Assembly: GCF_024296685.1 (NCBI RefSeq)
Contig: NZ_CP100763.1
Location: 2,604,001 to 2,668,000, forward strand
Source of the DNA: Natrinema marinum
GTDB taxonomy: Archaea; Halobacteriota; Halobacteria; Halobacteriales; Natrialbaceae
DNA length: 64,000 bases
Reading direction: 5' to 3'
A program made the position numbers and the translations under genes. Each line of letters begins with the position of its first letter. Position 1 is the first letter of the stretch. Below, piece by piece: positions 30,052 to 38,531 of the stretch. The notes under the pieces are model-generated. The model had not been told where the DNA came from. It did no database searches and worked only from the letters and a program-made list of their open reading frames with translations.

Positions 30052-31922
30052 GGCGCTTCGGCTTCCGCCTCGACTCCGTCGGCGTCCGGTTCGGCGGGTT
30101 CCTGGGCCTCCTCGATCAGTTCCTCGAGCGTCGAGTCGGTCAGGTGGTTCTTGAGCAGGACGTCGATCGGCAGCGTCGGCGCGCCGTCGACGAGGTTCTC
30201 GAGCAGGAAGAGCCGCTCGCGGGCCCGCGACATGCCGACGTAGAAGACGCGGCGCTCGTTGTCGGTCAGGACGGGAACGGGCGAGGTGGTCTTGGTGAAC
30301 TCCTCGCAGCCGGGAACGTCCTCGGGGTCGTCGACGGTGGCGACCATCTGCTCGACGACCTTCTCGGTGAGGTCGGTCCCGACGAAGACGTGGTCGGCCT
30401 CGCGACCCTTCGCGGAGTGGATGGTGCCGACGCGAACGCGGTCGGTGTCCATTCCCTGGTACTCGCCGATCGCGAAGTAGGATCGGACGCTCTTCTTTTG
30501 GAAGTTGGTGACCTTCCGGAGCATGTCCGATGCCGACGCGGGGCCGGGCATGAAGGGGGCGTGCTCCTCGATGACCGAAGCGGGGATCATGAGCTCCGCT
30601 AAGTCGTCGATGCCGGCTTCCTCCTGACCTTCGTCGATCTCGTCGAAGAGCGCGTCGCGCTCGTTGGTCCCGAACGCCGAGTCCTGAAGCATATCCGCGA
30701 GCCGACGGGCCTGCAAGCCGGTCACGTCCTCGCCGGCGTCGATCGCCTCGACCGCGCGGACGTACTGGGTGAGCCGGTCGGTCCACATCCGCTGGTCGGT
30801 CAGCGAGGTGAAGGGGACGCCCTCGGTGATGAACTCGTCGATGAACTGGAACATCTGGTAGCGGGCCCGGAACAACACCATAATGGTGCCGTCGCCCTCG
30901 ACGAGCGTGCGCCGGACCATCCGGACCACGTCGAGCATCGAGGCGTTGGTTCGCGCTTCGACGGCACCGCCTTCCTTGCGCGGTTTGAGGTCCTTGTCCT
31001 GACGCTGGTCGATGTGACGGATCTCCTTGTTGACCGCGTTGAGAACGTTCGAGGGCAGGCGATAGGAATTCGGCAGAATGATGTCCTCGTCGACCTCCTC
31101 CTCGAGCAAGAGCGCGGGATCGGCCCCCTGCCAGGAGTAGACGACCTGATCGTCGTCGCCGGCGATCAGGACCTGCTTCATGTGCGGTTTCCACTCCTCG
31201 TAGACGTCGTACTGGAGGGTGGTGATGTCCTGAAACTCGTCGATCACCAGATAGTCGACGTTCGGCAGCAGCGAGCGCTGTTTGACGCGCTCTAACATGT
31301 CGGCGAAGCCAATCTTGCCCTGTTCGCCCTTGTAGGTGCGCCAGGCGCGGATCGCTTCCGGAACGTCGATCCGGTCGTCGTCGCTGGGCCAGGTCGGCGT
31401 GTACTTGTTGCCCTCTTGGGCGTTAGGGTCGATTTCGGGCGGGAGCCGGACCTCTTCTTCGTCCCACTGGAAGGGGACATCGTACCAGTCGGAGACGTCG
31501 CGGCTGGTCCGCTGGAGCCACTGGCTGGTCGCGATGGTCTTGTTGCCGATGGTCGTCGACCGGGCGGTCCGGCGGCCGGCACCCGAGTACTCGTCTTCGT
31601 ACTCGAGGCCGTACTCCTCGCAGAACTCCTCCTTGTCGGATTCGCCGATGACATCGCTTCGAGAGAGATCGAGCAGTTCGTACGCCTTGGCGTGCATCGT
31701 ACAGACGTTTCCTTGCAGTGCACGCGGGCTCTCGTCGAGGCGGTCAGCGAGCCGTTCCCGAACCTCCTGTGCTGCCGCTCGCGTGTACGAGACGACGAGA
31801 ATGTCCCGGAAGGTGACGCCGTCCTGCTCGAGGATATCCTCAACGTGGTCGAGAAGGGCCGTCGTCTTGCCGCTTCCCGGGCCACCGAACAGGCGGGTGA
31901 CCTTCGTGTCCGTCGTAGCCAT
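30048..31922 (-). CDS. UvrD/Rep-family DNA helicase
   Basis: The 624-residue superfamily-1 helicase has motif I LFGGPGSGKTTALLDHVEDI (~11-30), a Q-like VVSYTRAAAQEVRERL, Walker B DYLVIDEFQDIT (~215), GDDDQVVYSWQGAD (motif III, ~250), IILPNSYRLPSNVL (motif IV) and VGTIHSAKGREADHVFVG with VFYVGMSRARERLFLLEN (motifs V-VI). It moves 3' to 5' on DNA in repair or replication restart. The chosen start MATTDTKVTRLFGGPGSGKT at 31922 is where the family begins. The downstream M24-like gene overlaps its stop by four bases. Confidence 0.92.
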   Translation of the reverse strand: MATTDTKVTRLFGGPGSGKTTALLDHVEDILEQDGVTFRDILVVSYTRAAAQEVRERLADRLDESPRALQGNVCTMHAKAYELLDLSRSDVIGESDKEEFCEEYGLEYEDEYSGAGRRTARSTTIGNKTIATSQWLQRTSRDVSDWYDVPFQWDEEEVRLPPEIDPNAQEGNKYTPTWPSDDDRIDVPEAIRAWRTYKGEQGKIGFADMLERVKQRSLLPNVDYLVIDEFQDITTLQYDVYEEWKPHMKQVLIAGDDDQVVYSWQGADPALLLEEEVDEDIILPNSYRLPSNVLNAVNKEIRHIDQRQDKDLKPRKEGGAVEARTNASMLDVVRMVRRTLVEGDGTIMVLFRARYQMFQFIDEFITEGVPFTSLTDQRMWTDRLTQYVRAVEAIDAGEDVTGLQARRLADMLQDSAFGTNERDALFDEIDEGQEEAGIDDLAELMIPASVIEEHAPFMPGPASASDMLRKVTNFQKKSVRSYFAIGEYQGMDTDRVRVGTIHSAKGREADHVFVGTDLTEKVVEQMVATVDDPEDVPGCEEFTKTTSPVPVLTDNERRVFYVGMSRARERLFLLENLVDGAPTLPIDVLLKNHLTDSTLEELIEEAQEPAEPDADGVEAEAEAP

Positions 31923-31986
31923 TGTAGCTGTACAGGAGCGCGACGCCCATAAGTGACGTGGGTTTTCGTCGACAGAAACCGAGGGA

Positions 31987-32145
31987 CTACGGATCGCGGG
32001 GAGAACGAGCTTCGCGGACGTCAGCACCGTCGCGGATCTTGTCCTGACAGTCCGGGCAGACCCGCGGGTTGTCGACACCTCGAGGCGTAAATACTCGGGC
32101 GTACGCATCGGTGACGAATCCGCCACAGTTCTGGCATTTCGGCAT
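31987..32145 (-). CDS. Zinc-ribbon mini-protein, 52 aa (DUF7563 family)
   Basis: The short product starts MPKCQNCGGFVTDAYARVFT and ends VREARSPRDP. It has cysteine pairs CxxC at residues 4-7 (CQNC) and 29-32 (CPDC), a full zinc ribbon, and the PRGVDNPRVCPDC context of the haloarchaeal DUF7563 family. An AT-rich stretch (ATTATAATGTATTATC, 32172-32187) about 30 nt upstream gives a good promoter. The helicase gene starts 65 nt downstream on the same strand. The function is unknown. Confidence 0.75.
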   Translation of the reverse strand: MPKCQNCGGFVTDAYARVFTPRGVDNPRVCPDCQDKIRDGADVREARSPRDP

Positions 32146-32291
32146 ATGTTTTCTCAGTAAGGGATATTTGATAATACATTATAATCGTGTCGGATTGGCA
32201 CTGATAAAAACGGCGGTGCGCGAGCGGTTTCGCGTGGTCGAGACGACTACTGGTTCACGAGGAAATACCGTTCCTCGCAGAGAACTGGGCG

Positions 32292-32477
32292 CTACGACGC
32301 CGGCTCCCACCCGCAGACGGTACAGGAACTGGCGGACGTATCGTGAAGCCCGCCGCAGTCGGGGCACTGCTTCTTGTTATACTCCTGTTCCCACCCTACT
32401 CGTTCGACCGAGTGACCGCGATCGGACAGAAATTGATCCATGACGTCGTCACCGGCATCCGTGGGTGAGGTTGCCAT
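32292..32477 (-). CDS. HVO_0416-family zinc-finger protein (61 aa)
   Basis: The product starts MATSPTDAGDDVMDQFLSDR and ends CTVCGWEPAS, with CPDC and CTVC pairs at about residues 38-41 and 52-55. The DDVMDQFLSDRGH...WEQEYNKKQCPDCGGLHD pattern fits the HVO_0416 zinc-finger family of haloarchaea, as I recall it. A TTTAATAC box at 32504-32511 lies 27 nt before the ATG, a clear leaderless arrangement. It is divergent from ubaA. Confidence 0.8.
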   Translation of the reverse strand: MATSPTDAGDDVMDQFLSDRGHSVERVGWEQEYNKKQCPDCGGLHDTSASSCTVCGWEPAS

Positions 32478-32613
32478 AGGCGTGTGAATGTGTGCCACAG
32501 TATTAAATCGTTGGGTCGATGAAGATACTGCCTCCACGTCGGACCGGGGCGGCGGTTCGCCGACGGCACCCCCGACCCGCGGACTTTTGCCGGTCTCACC
32601 CCAACGATCGCGT

Positions 32614-33450
32614 ATGAGCGATCTTCGCCTCGACGCGACCCAACTCGACCGCTACTCGAGACACGTCATCATGGACGAGATCGGCCCGGAGGGCCAGGGG
32701 CGGCTGCTCGACGGGTCGGTGCTGATCGTCGGCGCGGGCGGGCTGGGATCGCCGGCGATCCAGTATCTGGCCGCCGCGGGCGTCGGCCGACTCGGAATCG
32801 CCGACGACGACGTCGTCGAGCGCTCGAACCTGCAGCGCCAGATCGTCCACGGGGACGCGGATGTCGGCCGGCCGAAAGTCGAGAGCGCGGCAGACTACGT
32901 CGAGCGGCTAAACCCCGACATCGACGTCGAGACCCACCAGACTCGCGTTACCGCGGACACCGTCGCGGAGCTCGTCTCGGACTACGACGCCGTCCTCGAC
33001 GCCAGCGACAACTTCGCCACCCGGTACCTGCTCAACGACCACTGCGTGCTCACCGAGACGCCGCTCTCTCACGGCGCGATCTACCGCTTCGAGGGGCAGG
33101 TGACGACGTTCACGAACGAGCGCGGCGGAGAGGAGTCGCCGCCGTGTTACCGCTGTATTTTCCCCGAAGCGCCCGAGCCCGGCACCGTCCCAGACTGCGC
33201 CACGACGGGCGTCCTCGGGGTCCTCCCCGGCACCGTCGGCTGCATCCAAGCCACCGAGATTGTCAAATACCTGCTCGAGAAAGGCGAGTTGCTCGAGGGC
33301 CGCCTGCTGATGTACGACGCGATGGACATGAGCTTCGAGGAGGTGCCGATGCAGTCGAATCCGGCGTGTCCGGTCTGCGGGGACGATCCCGAGATCGAGT
33401 CCGTCAGAGACGTGGCCTACGAGGGGACCTGCGAGATCTCGGCGGACTGA
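32614..33450 (+). CDS. ubaA: E1-like SAMP-activating enzyme UbaA (ThiF/MoeB family)
   Basis: The 278-residue protein adenylates C termini of small archaeal modifier proteins (SAMPs) for sampylation, molybdopterin synthesis and tRNA thiolation. The ATP site VLIVGAGGLGSPAIQYLAAA (~36-55), the NLQRQIVHGDADVGRPKVES segment and YDAVLDASDNFATRYLLND are typical ThiF/MoeB. Zinc-binding pairs are CYRC (~174-177) and CPVC (~250-253), and the active-site Cys is probably that in PDCATTGVLG (~190). No SAMP gene is adjacent. The start MSDLRLDATQLDRYSRHVIM is standard. Confidence 0.93.
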   Translation: MSDLRLDATQLDRYSRHVIMDEIGPEGQGRLLDGSVLIVGAGGLGSPAIQYLAAAGVGRLGIADDDVVERSNLQRQIVHGDADVGRPKVESAADYVERLNPDIDVETHQTRVTADTVAELVSDYDAVLDASDNFATRYLLNDHCVLTETPLSHGAIYRFEGQVTTFTNERGGEESPPCYRCIFPEAPEPGTVPDCATTGVLGVLPGTVGCIQATEIVKYLLEKGELLEGRLLMYDAMDMSFEEVPMQSNPACPVCGDDPEIESVRDVAYEGTCEISAD

Positions 33451-33525
33451 GCGCAGCGGGATGCAAACTGCGCATCGCGCCGTGCGCAGACGGTCACCGA
33501 AGGAAACCAGAGCGACGGCAGTCGG

Positions 33526-34425
33526 CTACGGCGTACCGACGTATCGGTGTCGCCCACTCAGATAAACGAGCGCCGAGAACCAGAGAGCGATGATGAATCC
33601 GTACATCCCGTCTCCCGACGGGTTTACCGACTCCGTGAGCGTCGCCACCAGATAGACGAGCGCGTAGACGCCAAGCGGCGCGCCGACGTACGCCCAGTAG
33701 TTGGGCGTCCACTCTGGTCCTATTTCTCCGAGGGTAACCGCATCCTCGAAGAGCGCGACGGCGGCGATGACGGCGAGCGGAACCAACACGAACAGTGCCA
33801 ATATGGCGAGGAGGAGTCTGGCACCGCTGTCGGGCCGGAGGCCGAAGACGTAGAGCAACACCGCCGGGGCGAGGACGCAGTACGCGGCGACCCATCGCCA
33901 CCAGCCGGAAGGGTCGTCTGAATCTGCGTTCGCCCGCGAACGGACTCGGTCTCGAGCTCGATCGCTCCGGGTCACCACCCAGTCGCCGACGTAGGCACCG
34001 ATCGCCCCCGACAGCGCGAACACCCCGACGCCGATCGCGACGATGACCGGAAGCAAGAGGAGGACGATCGCGGCCCCCCACGCGGACAGCGACCCTGCGA
34101 GGGCGAGCACGTCGGTAATCGCCCACAGTACCGCGGGGGCGGACCCGGCGACGCCGGCGACGACCCCTGCCCTGTGGCTCGCGGCCGGGCGCTTGCCGTA
34201 GCGATACGCCTCGAGCGGACCCACGTCGCCGTTCTCGGCCGACCGGTCGCCGTATCGAAAGCCGACGAGCAGTCCGGCGACGAGCACGGCCGTCCCCGAC
34301 ACCGAGCCGGGAGCGGACCGCCACGAGAGGGCGACGGTGAACGGGATCGACGCGAGTCCGAGGATGACCGCCGCTCGAAACCGCTCGTCGGTCAGGTCCG
34401 CGATGGCGTTGCGAAGCGGAGGCAT
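33526..34425 (-). CDS. Multi-pass membrane protein (DUF5518-like N-terminal part)
   Basis: The 299-residue protein has an N-terminal half (~10-155) with four hydrophobic helices and the pattern SVSGTAVLVAGLLVGFRYGD, reminiscent of DUF5518-type haloarchaeal membrane proteins, then a polar loop (TRSDRARDRVRSRANADSDD, ~150-170) and four more helices to the C terminus (AYCVLAPAVLLYVFG, LAVIAAVALFEDAV, GVYALVYLVATL, GFIIALWFSALVYL). The loop is Arg-rich, so it is cytoplasmic. No function is known. It lies 75 nt upstream of another multi-pass gene's end on the same strand. Confidence 0.65.
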   Translation of the reverse strand: MPPLRNAIADLTDERFRAAVILGLASIPFTVALSWRSAPGSVSGTAVLVAGLLVGFRYGDRSAENGDVGPLEAYRYGKRPAASHRAGVVAGVAGSAPAVLWAITDVLALAGSLSAWGAAIVLLLLPVIVAIGVGVFALSGAIGAYVGDWVVTRSDRARDRVRSRANADSDDPSGWWRWVAAYCVLAPAVLLYVFGLRPDSGARLLLAILALFVLVPLAVIAAVALFEDAVTLGEIGPEWTPNYWAYVGAPLGVYALVYLVATLTESVNPSGDGMYGFIIALWFSALVYLSGRHRYVGTP

Positions 34426-34500
34426 CGTGTTCGTTCGCTCGCTACTATTCGCCGAGTATTGAAACTGTTTTCGATCCAACCATTCCGCATCGGGTGTCCG

Positions 34501-35481
34501 TTACCGGACGAAATCGACGCGACGAACGCTCGAGCGGACGACGGCTCGCAACTCCAGTGCGCCGGCGACGGCGAGACAGGAGGCAAACGCCGTCGTGCCG
34601 AGTTTCCCGCCCGCGCCGGCCAGCGCGGGGGTGACCGCCAGAAAGACGAGGCCACAGAGGAAGCCGGCACCGGCGATCTGTGCCGCGGACTCGAGGCGCT
34701 CGGCGCTCGACATCCCGACGAACGAGGCACAGAAGGCGACGAGGGCCAGCGTCGACCCCAGCGCCGGTAGGACGAGGGGGAAGACGACGCCGGCGACGAC
34801 ACCGACCGCCGCAGAGGCGACGACCGAACTCGCGCCAGCGCGGGTGCGAAGGCCGACCGTCGCGACCGCGGCAACGATCGCCGTCGGGACGATCGCGGAA
34901 GCGAGGCGCCACTCGAGTGCGCTCCCGGCGGCGTAGTCGGCACCCGTCAGCGCCACGGCGACGAGACAGCCACAGAGGGCGATCGTGCCGTATTTCCCGC
35001 CGACGCCGCCGAACGACTCCGCCGTCGCGACGAACGCGAGTCCCGCGATCAGTCCCGCCAGCGCGACGACCTCGAGCGACGAAACGACCGTCGGCGAAAC
35101 CATCCCGACGAACGAGCCGCAGTAGACGGGGCCGTCGACCCGCGGCACGGCAAGTCCGACGGTCAGTCCGACGAGCGCGGAGGCGAGGACCGGACCGAGC
35201 CCGGCGTCGACGCTCAGCACGTACGTGCCGACGGCACCGGCCGCGACGGCCAAGGCGTCGACGGCGTCCGTTCGATCGAACCCGGATGCGTCGAACGGCG
35301 AGAGCCGGCGGCGCTCCGTCGTCGCTGCGACGGTTCCGGCGAGGACGATTCCGAGCGGAACGCTGCCCGTCCCGAACAGCGGGTTCGCCGGCGCGACAAC
35401 GGCGTCGAAGAGCAACGCGGCCGGCGTCAGCAACAACGCGACGTATCCAGCGAACTGCATCCGACCGTACACGTAGCCCAC
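34501..35481 (-). CDS. Polytopic membrane protein with internal duplication
   Basis: The 326-residue product is almost entirely hydrophobic, with about ten helices. Two halves repeat: residues ~119-176 (CGSFVGMVSP, GLIAGLAFVATAESFGGVGG, KYGTIALCGCLVAVAL) and ~249-310 (CASFVGMSSA, GFLCGLVFLAVTPALAGAGG, KLGTTAFASCLAVAGAL), at a spacing of 130 residues. Such inverted or direct repeats are common in transporters, but no transporter family is recognised. Either ATG 35481 or the one seven codons later (35460) may start it. It is followed 75 nt later by the other membrane gene on the same strand. Confidence 0.7.
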   Translation of the reverse strand: MGYVYGRMQFAGYVALLLTPAALLFDAVVAPANPLFGTGSVPLGIVLAGTVAATTERRRLSPFDASGFDRTDAVDALAVAAGAVGTYVLSVDAGLGPVLASALVGLTVGLAVPRVDGPVYCGSFVGMVSPTVVSSLEVVALAGLIAGLAFVATAESFGGVGGKYGTIALCGCLVAVALTGADYAAGSALEWRLASAIVPTAIVAAVATVGLRTRAGASSVVASAAVGVVAGVVFPLVLPALGSTLALVAFCASFVGMSSAERLESAAQIAGAGFLCGLVFLAVTPALAGAGGKLGTTAFASCLAVAGALELRAVVRSSVRRVDFVR

Positions 35482-35520
35482 TCGCCGAAGGGGACCCGAG
35501 AGGGTTACGGTTCGAACGCG

Positions 35521-36306
35521 TCAGCTCCGCATGAGGCCGCCGTCGATCGGCACCTCGACGCCGTTGACGAAACTCGAGCGCGGACTCGAGAGGAACGCCA
35601 CCACGTCGCCGAGTTCGCGGGGTTCGCCGATGCGTTCCATCGGGATGTCGCTGGCCATCGCTTCCAGTCCGGCTTCATAATCGTCGTACGTGCCGCGCTC
35701 GACGCCAGCCTCGACGAGTTCCTCGATTCGGGCCGTCTCGATCGTCCCCGGGAGGACGGCGTTAGCCCGGATCTCGGGTGCGAACTCCCGCGAGACCGTC
35801 TTGACGAGCCCGATCACGCCCCGGCGCACCGAGTTCGACAGCAAGAGGCCGTCGACGACCTCGCGGACGGTCCGCGAGGTGATGCAGGTGATCGTCCCGT
35901 ACTCGGAGTCGAGCAGGTGCTCGTAGCTCTCCTCGATCGTCCAGACGACGCTCATCACCAGCAGGTCGTAGGCCTGGTACCAGTCCTGCTCGTCAGTCTC
36001 GAGGAAGGTCGTACTCGGCGGGCCGCCCGCGGAGGTGACGACGTGATCGAGCCCACCGAAGGCGTCGACCGTCTCGCGGACGAGCTGCGAGACGTCGTCG
36101 GGATCGGTCAAATCCGCCTGCACGGCGAGGACGTCCCCCGTGCCAGCCTCGGCGAGTTCCTCGCGGGCCGACTCGAGTCGGTCTCCGTCGCGGCCACAGA
36201 TCGCGACGTTCGCGCCTTCCGCTGCGAGCGCCTGCGCGCTCGCGAAGCCGAGGCCGCTCGAGGCGGCGGTCACCAGTGCCGAATTATCGACGAGATCGAA
36301 GTCCAT
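35521..36306 (-). CDS. SDR-family protein lacking the usual YxxxK motif
   Basis: The 261-residue protein has the SDR Rossmann motif LVTAASSGLGFASAQALAAE (about 10-29), the NNAG-equivalent VTSAGGPP (~87-94), the catalytic Ser context in ITCITSRTVRE and a C-terminal GGLMRS end. In place of the YxxxK catalytic motif it reads LLLSNSVRRGVIGLVKTVSR, so Tyr is Ser and Lys is Arg. This N-S-x-R variant subfamily exists among 3-oxoacyl-reductase-like proteins; activity is uncertain. MDFDLVDNSALVTAASSGLG at 36306 is the chosen start. Confidence 0.82.
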   Translation of the reverse strand: MDFDLVDNSALVTAASSGLGFASAQALAAEGANVAICGRDGDRLESAREELAEAGTGDVLAVQADLTDPDDVSQLVRETVDAFGGLDHVVTSAGGPPSTTFLETDEQDWYQAYDLLVMSVVWTIEESYEHLLDSEYGTITCITSRTVREVVDGLLLSNSVRRGVIGLVKTVSREFAPEIRANAVLPGTIETARIEELVEAGVERGTYDDYEAGLEAMASDIPMERIGEPRELGDVVAFLSSPRSSFVNGVEVPIDGGLMRS

Positions 36307-36447
36307 ACGGGAGCCGACGCCGTGAACGTACAAATCTCTCGGGGAGTCGGCAGCCGGTCCCGGTTACCGTGATGTCACGTGCTGGGCGACCGCGGCCGTC
36401 CGATCCGCTGTGTCCCGAACGTTGATGGGCGGGAGGCGGGTATCCAG

Positions 36448-36660
36448 ATGGACGTGAGCATCTCAAACGACTCGCGCCGATCGAGGGCGATCGGCGCTGG
36501 AATCGGCATCGGCGTCGCGCTCGGTGCCGGGTGGGGGATCGTCATGGCCGCTCTCATGGGTGGCGACATCGGAACGGGACTTTCAGTCGGTGCGGGCGCG
36601 GGACTGGTGATCGCACTCGTCTCGGGGAGCGCGGTCTATCACACGGCGACGGCCGACTGA
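36448..36660 (+). CDS. Small glycine-rich membrane protein (70 aa)
   Basis: The product starts MDVSISNDSRRSRAIGAGIG and consists mainly of two Gly/Ala-rich hydrophobic helices (AIGAGIGIGVALGAGWGIVM, and TGLSVGAGAGLVIALVSGSA), joined by MGGDIGTG. The GxxxG-like patterns suggest tight helix packing (glycine zipper). No family is recognised. It converges with the Tfx gene, 41 nt from its stop. Confidence 0.6.
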   Translation: MDVSISNDSRRSRAIGAGIGIGVALGAGWGIVMAALMGGDIGTGLSVGAGAGLVIALVSGSAVYHTATAD

Positions 36661-36700
36661 GCGCCACGGGCGGCTGACGGGGCAGACGCGTAGCTACCCC

Positions 36701-37159
36701 TCAGTCCTGATGACGAACGCGAACCATCCCCTCCGAGGTCACGCCGACGATCAGCGGCGTCGACACCTGTCGCCCCGAGACCGCGGCCCCAGCAGCGTCG
36801 CTGACGACCTTCATCAGATCCGGCGCGGTGTGGTCGACTTTGACGCCGGCCTCGTCGCAGGCGTCGTAGACCATTCCCGGCACGTCGTAGAGGTCGGTCC
36901 CGGCCGGGACGCGGACCCGAACCGGCGCGCGAAGCGCCTCCGCGAACGCGACCGTCTCGCGGGCTTTGGCGACGTTCTCACGGGCGCTGGACTCGATCGA
37001 CGAGACGTTCGCCCGAGAGGTGCCCAGTTCCTGGGCGATGTCGGCCTGCGAGACGCCGCGTTCGCGCAACGCGAGGACTTGCGCCTGCCGGTAGGTCAAC
37101 ACGCTGGTCTCGGCCTCGAACCCGATCTCCTCGAGAAGTTCCTCGACATCGTCGATCAC
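36701..37159 (-). CDS. Tfx family DNA-binding protein
   Basis: The 152-residue protein starts at a GTG (37159) and opens MIDDVEELLEEIGFEAETSV. Its N-terminal half has a HTH: LTYRQAQVLALRERGVSQAD, IAQELGTSRANVSSIESSAR and ENVAKARETV (~22-75), the Tfx signature known from Methanothermobacter, where Tfx binds the fmdE promoter. The C-terminal half (PVRVRVPAGTDLYDVPGMVY...KVDHTAPDLMKVVSD) is a second conserved domain. No target gene is apparent here. Confidence 0.88.
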   Translation of the reverse strand: MIDDVEELLEEIGFEAETSVLTYRQAQVLALRERGVSQADIAQELGTSRANVSSIESSARENVAKARETVAFAEALRAPVRVRVPAGTDLYDVPGMVYDACDEAGVKVDHTAPDLMKVVSDAAGAAVSGRQVSTPLIVGVTSEGMVRVRHQD

Positions 37160-37364
37160 GGCACCCCCACCCCGACACCGCGGACTCGCACGCGCATAGT
37201 AACAGCTAGAGGTGGCGGGATCAAAGCTTCCACGGTCCCGGCACCGGTCGAGCCGGGGACGAGACCGTGGCGGGGTGTGAGAGACGTGTCGGTTAGTCGG
37301 CCGCTCAGTCGGGCCGGAGTCGGACGCGGCACCGGTCGGCGTCTCGAGGACGACGGCGCGGGCG

Positions 37365-38357
37365 TCAGTACTCGAGGTCCCAGCGCTCCTCGTCGGTCGC
37401 GGCGAGGTCGTCGGCGACGCCATCGGCCAGACGATACTCGCTCCCGTCGCGGACGACGGTCCCCTCGCGCTCGAGATGCTCGAGGTGGGCGTAGGACTCG
37501 CCAGGGCCGTGGAGGATGTGGATGCCCTCGAGGTCGCCGAACAGGTCGGCGCTGACCGTCCAGGTGTCACAGGGCCCTTTGCGATCGAGGGCATCGAGGA
37601 CCCGCCAGGAACGCTCCTCGTGGTGGTCGATGATGTGCTGGGCGCGGTCGGCGGGGTCGTCGATCGGATCGCGGTGGCCGGGCCACGCGCGGTCGTAGTC
37701 GGCCTCGACGATCCCCCGCAGCGCGCGGAGGTACTTCTCGAGGGGGCGGTCGACGCGCACGTCAGCACCGCCGACGTTGGGCGTGTAGACCGGCAACAGC
37801 GTATCGCCGGAGAAGACCACCCGCTCGCCGTCGACGGTCGCCTCGTACATCGTGAGGCCGGCCGCGTGGCCGGGCGTGTGGACGACCTCGAGTTCGGCGT
37901 CGCCGACCGGGAACGTCGCGCCGTCTTCGAAGGCGGTGACCGTCGGCGTCTCGACGGTCGTCTCGCCGTCTGTCATCCGCTCGAGCAGGACCTCCTGTCG
38001 CTCTTCGGGCATCCCCCACTCGTCGAAGTAGCGCTTCTGTCGGTCGTGCATGGCGTCCCAGGCGTCCTCGTCGCCCTCGATCAGCGCTGCGTCGGCGGCG
38101 TGAGCGTACACCGCGGCTCCGCTCTCGGCCTGAATCTCGCCGGCCAGTCCGCAGTGATCGTGGTGCCAGTGGGTGAGAAAGATGCGGTCGATATCGTCGA
38201 ACGCGAGGCCGCGATCGGAAAGCGCCGCCTCGAGTTGCTCGCGAGTCGTCTCCATCCAGTCGCCGGTATCGATCAGTACCGTCTCCGAGCCGTCCGCGAA
38301 CAGGTAGGCGTTGTTATCGCCCTCGAACGCCGAGTTCGACAACGAGATGCGTTCCAT
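37365..38357 (-). CDS. Metallo-beta-lactamase fold protein with C-terminal winged helix
   Basis: The 330-residue protein has the MBL motif THWHHDHCG (HxHxDH, residues ~63-71), a His in VVHTPGHAAGLTMYE (~170), Asp in VFSGDTLLP (~190) and His in AWPGHRDP (~235). The C terminus (~260-330) looks like a winged helix (LFGDLEGIHILHGPGESYAH, LEHLEREGTV). The HIIDHHEERSWRVLDAL segment links them, as in the glyoxalase II-like LACTB2 group. It probably hydrolyses a thioester or RNA-like substrate; which one is unknown. The start is MERISLSNSAFEGDNNAYLF. Confidence 0.85.
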   Translation of the reverse strand: MERISLSNSAFEGDNNAYLFADGSETVLIDTGDWMETTREQLEAALSDRGLAFDDIDRIFLTHWHHDHCGLAGEIQAESGAAVYAHAADAALIEGDEDAWDAMHDRQKRYFDEWGMPEERQEVLLERMTDGETTVETPTVTAFEDGATFPVGDAELEVVHTPGHAAGLTMYEATVDGERVVFSGDTLLPVYTPNVGGADVRVDRPLEKYLRALRGIVEADYDRAWPGHRDPIDDPADRAQHIIDHHEERSWRVLDALDRKGPCDTWTVSADLFGDLEGIHILHGPGESYAHLEHLEREGTVVRDGSEYRLADGVADDLAATDEERWDLEY

Positions 38358-38531
38358 GGCCCCACATCTCATGGGAAGCGAGAAAACGTTGTCTGAAGCG
38401 GAAGGTCACGACGGGCGCAAGCCGGGCGCACTGAGACGACGCGACGATCGGGCGAAACGCGGCCGAAAAACGCGGTGGCGGGGCGAACTCGAGCGCGATC
38501 GCTCCGCCGACTGTCCACTGCGAGTGCCGAC

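Noticed and set aside
28864-31194. Long upstream extension of the M24-like gene
   Set aside because: The extra ~380 codons are antiphase shadow of the helicase and Arg/Gly-rich. The GTG at 30051 overlapping the helicase stop is the sensible start.
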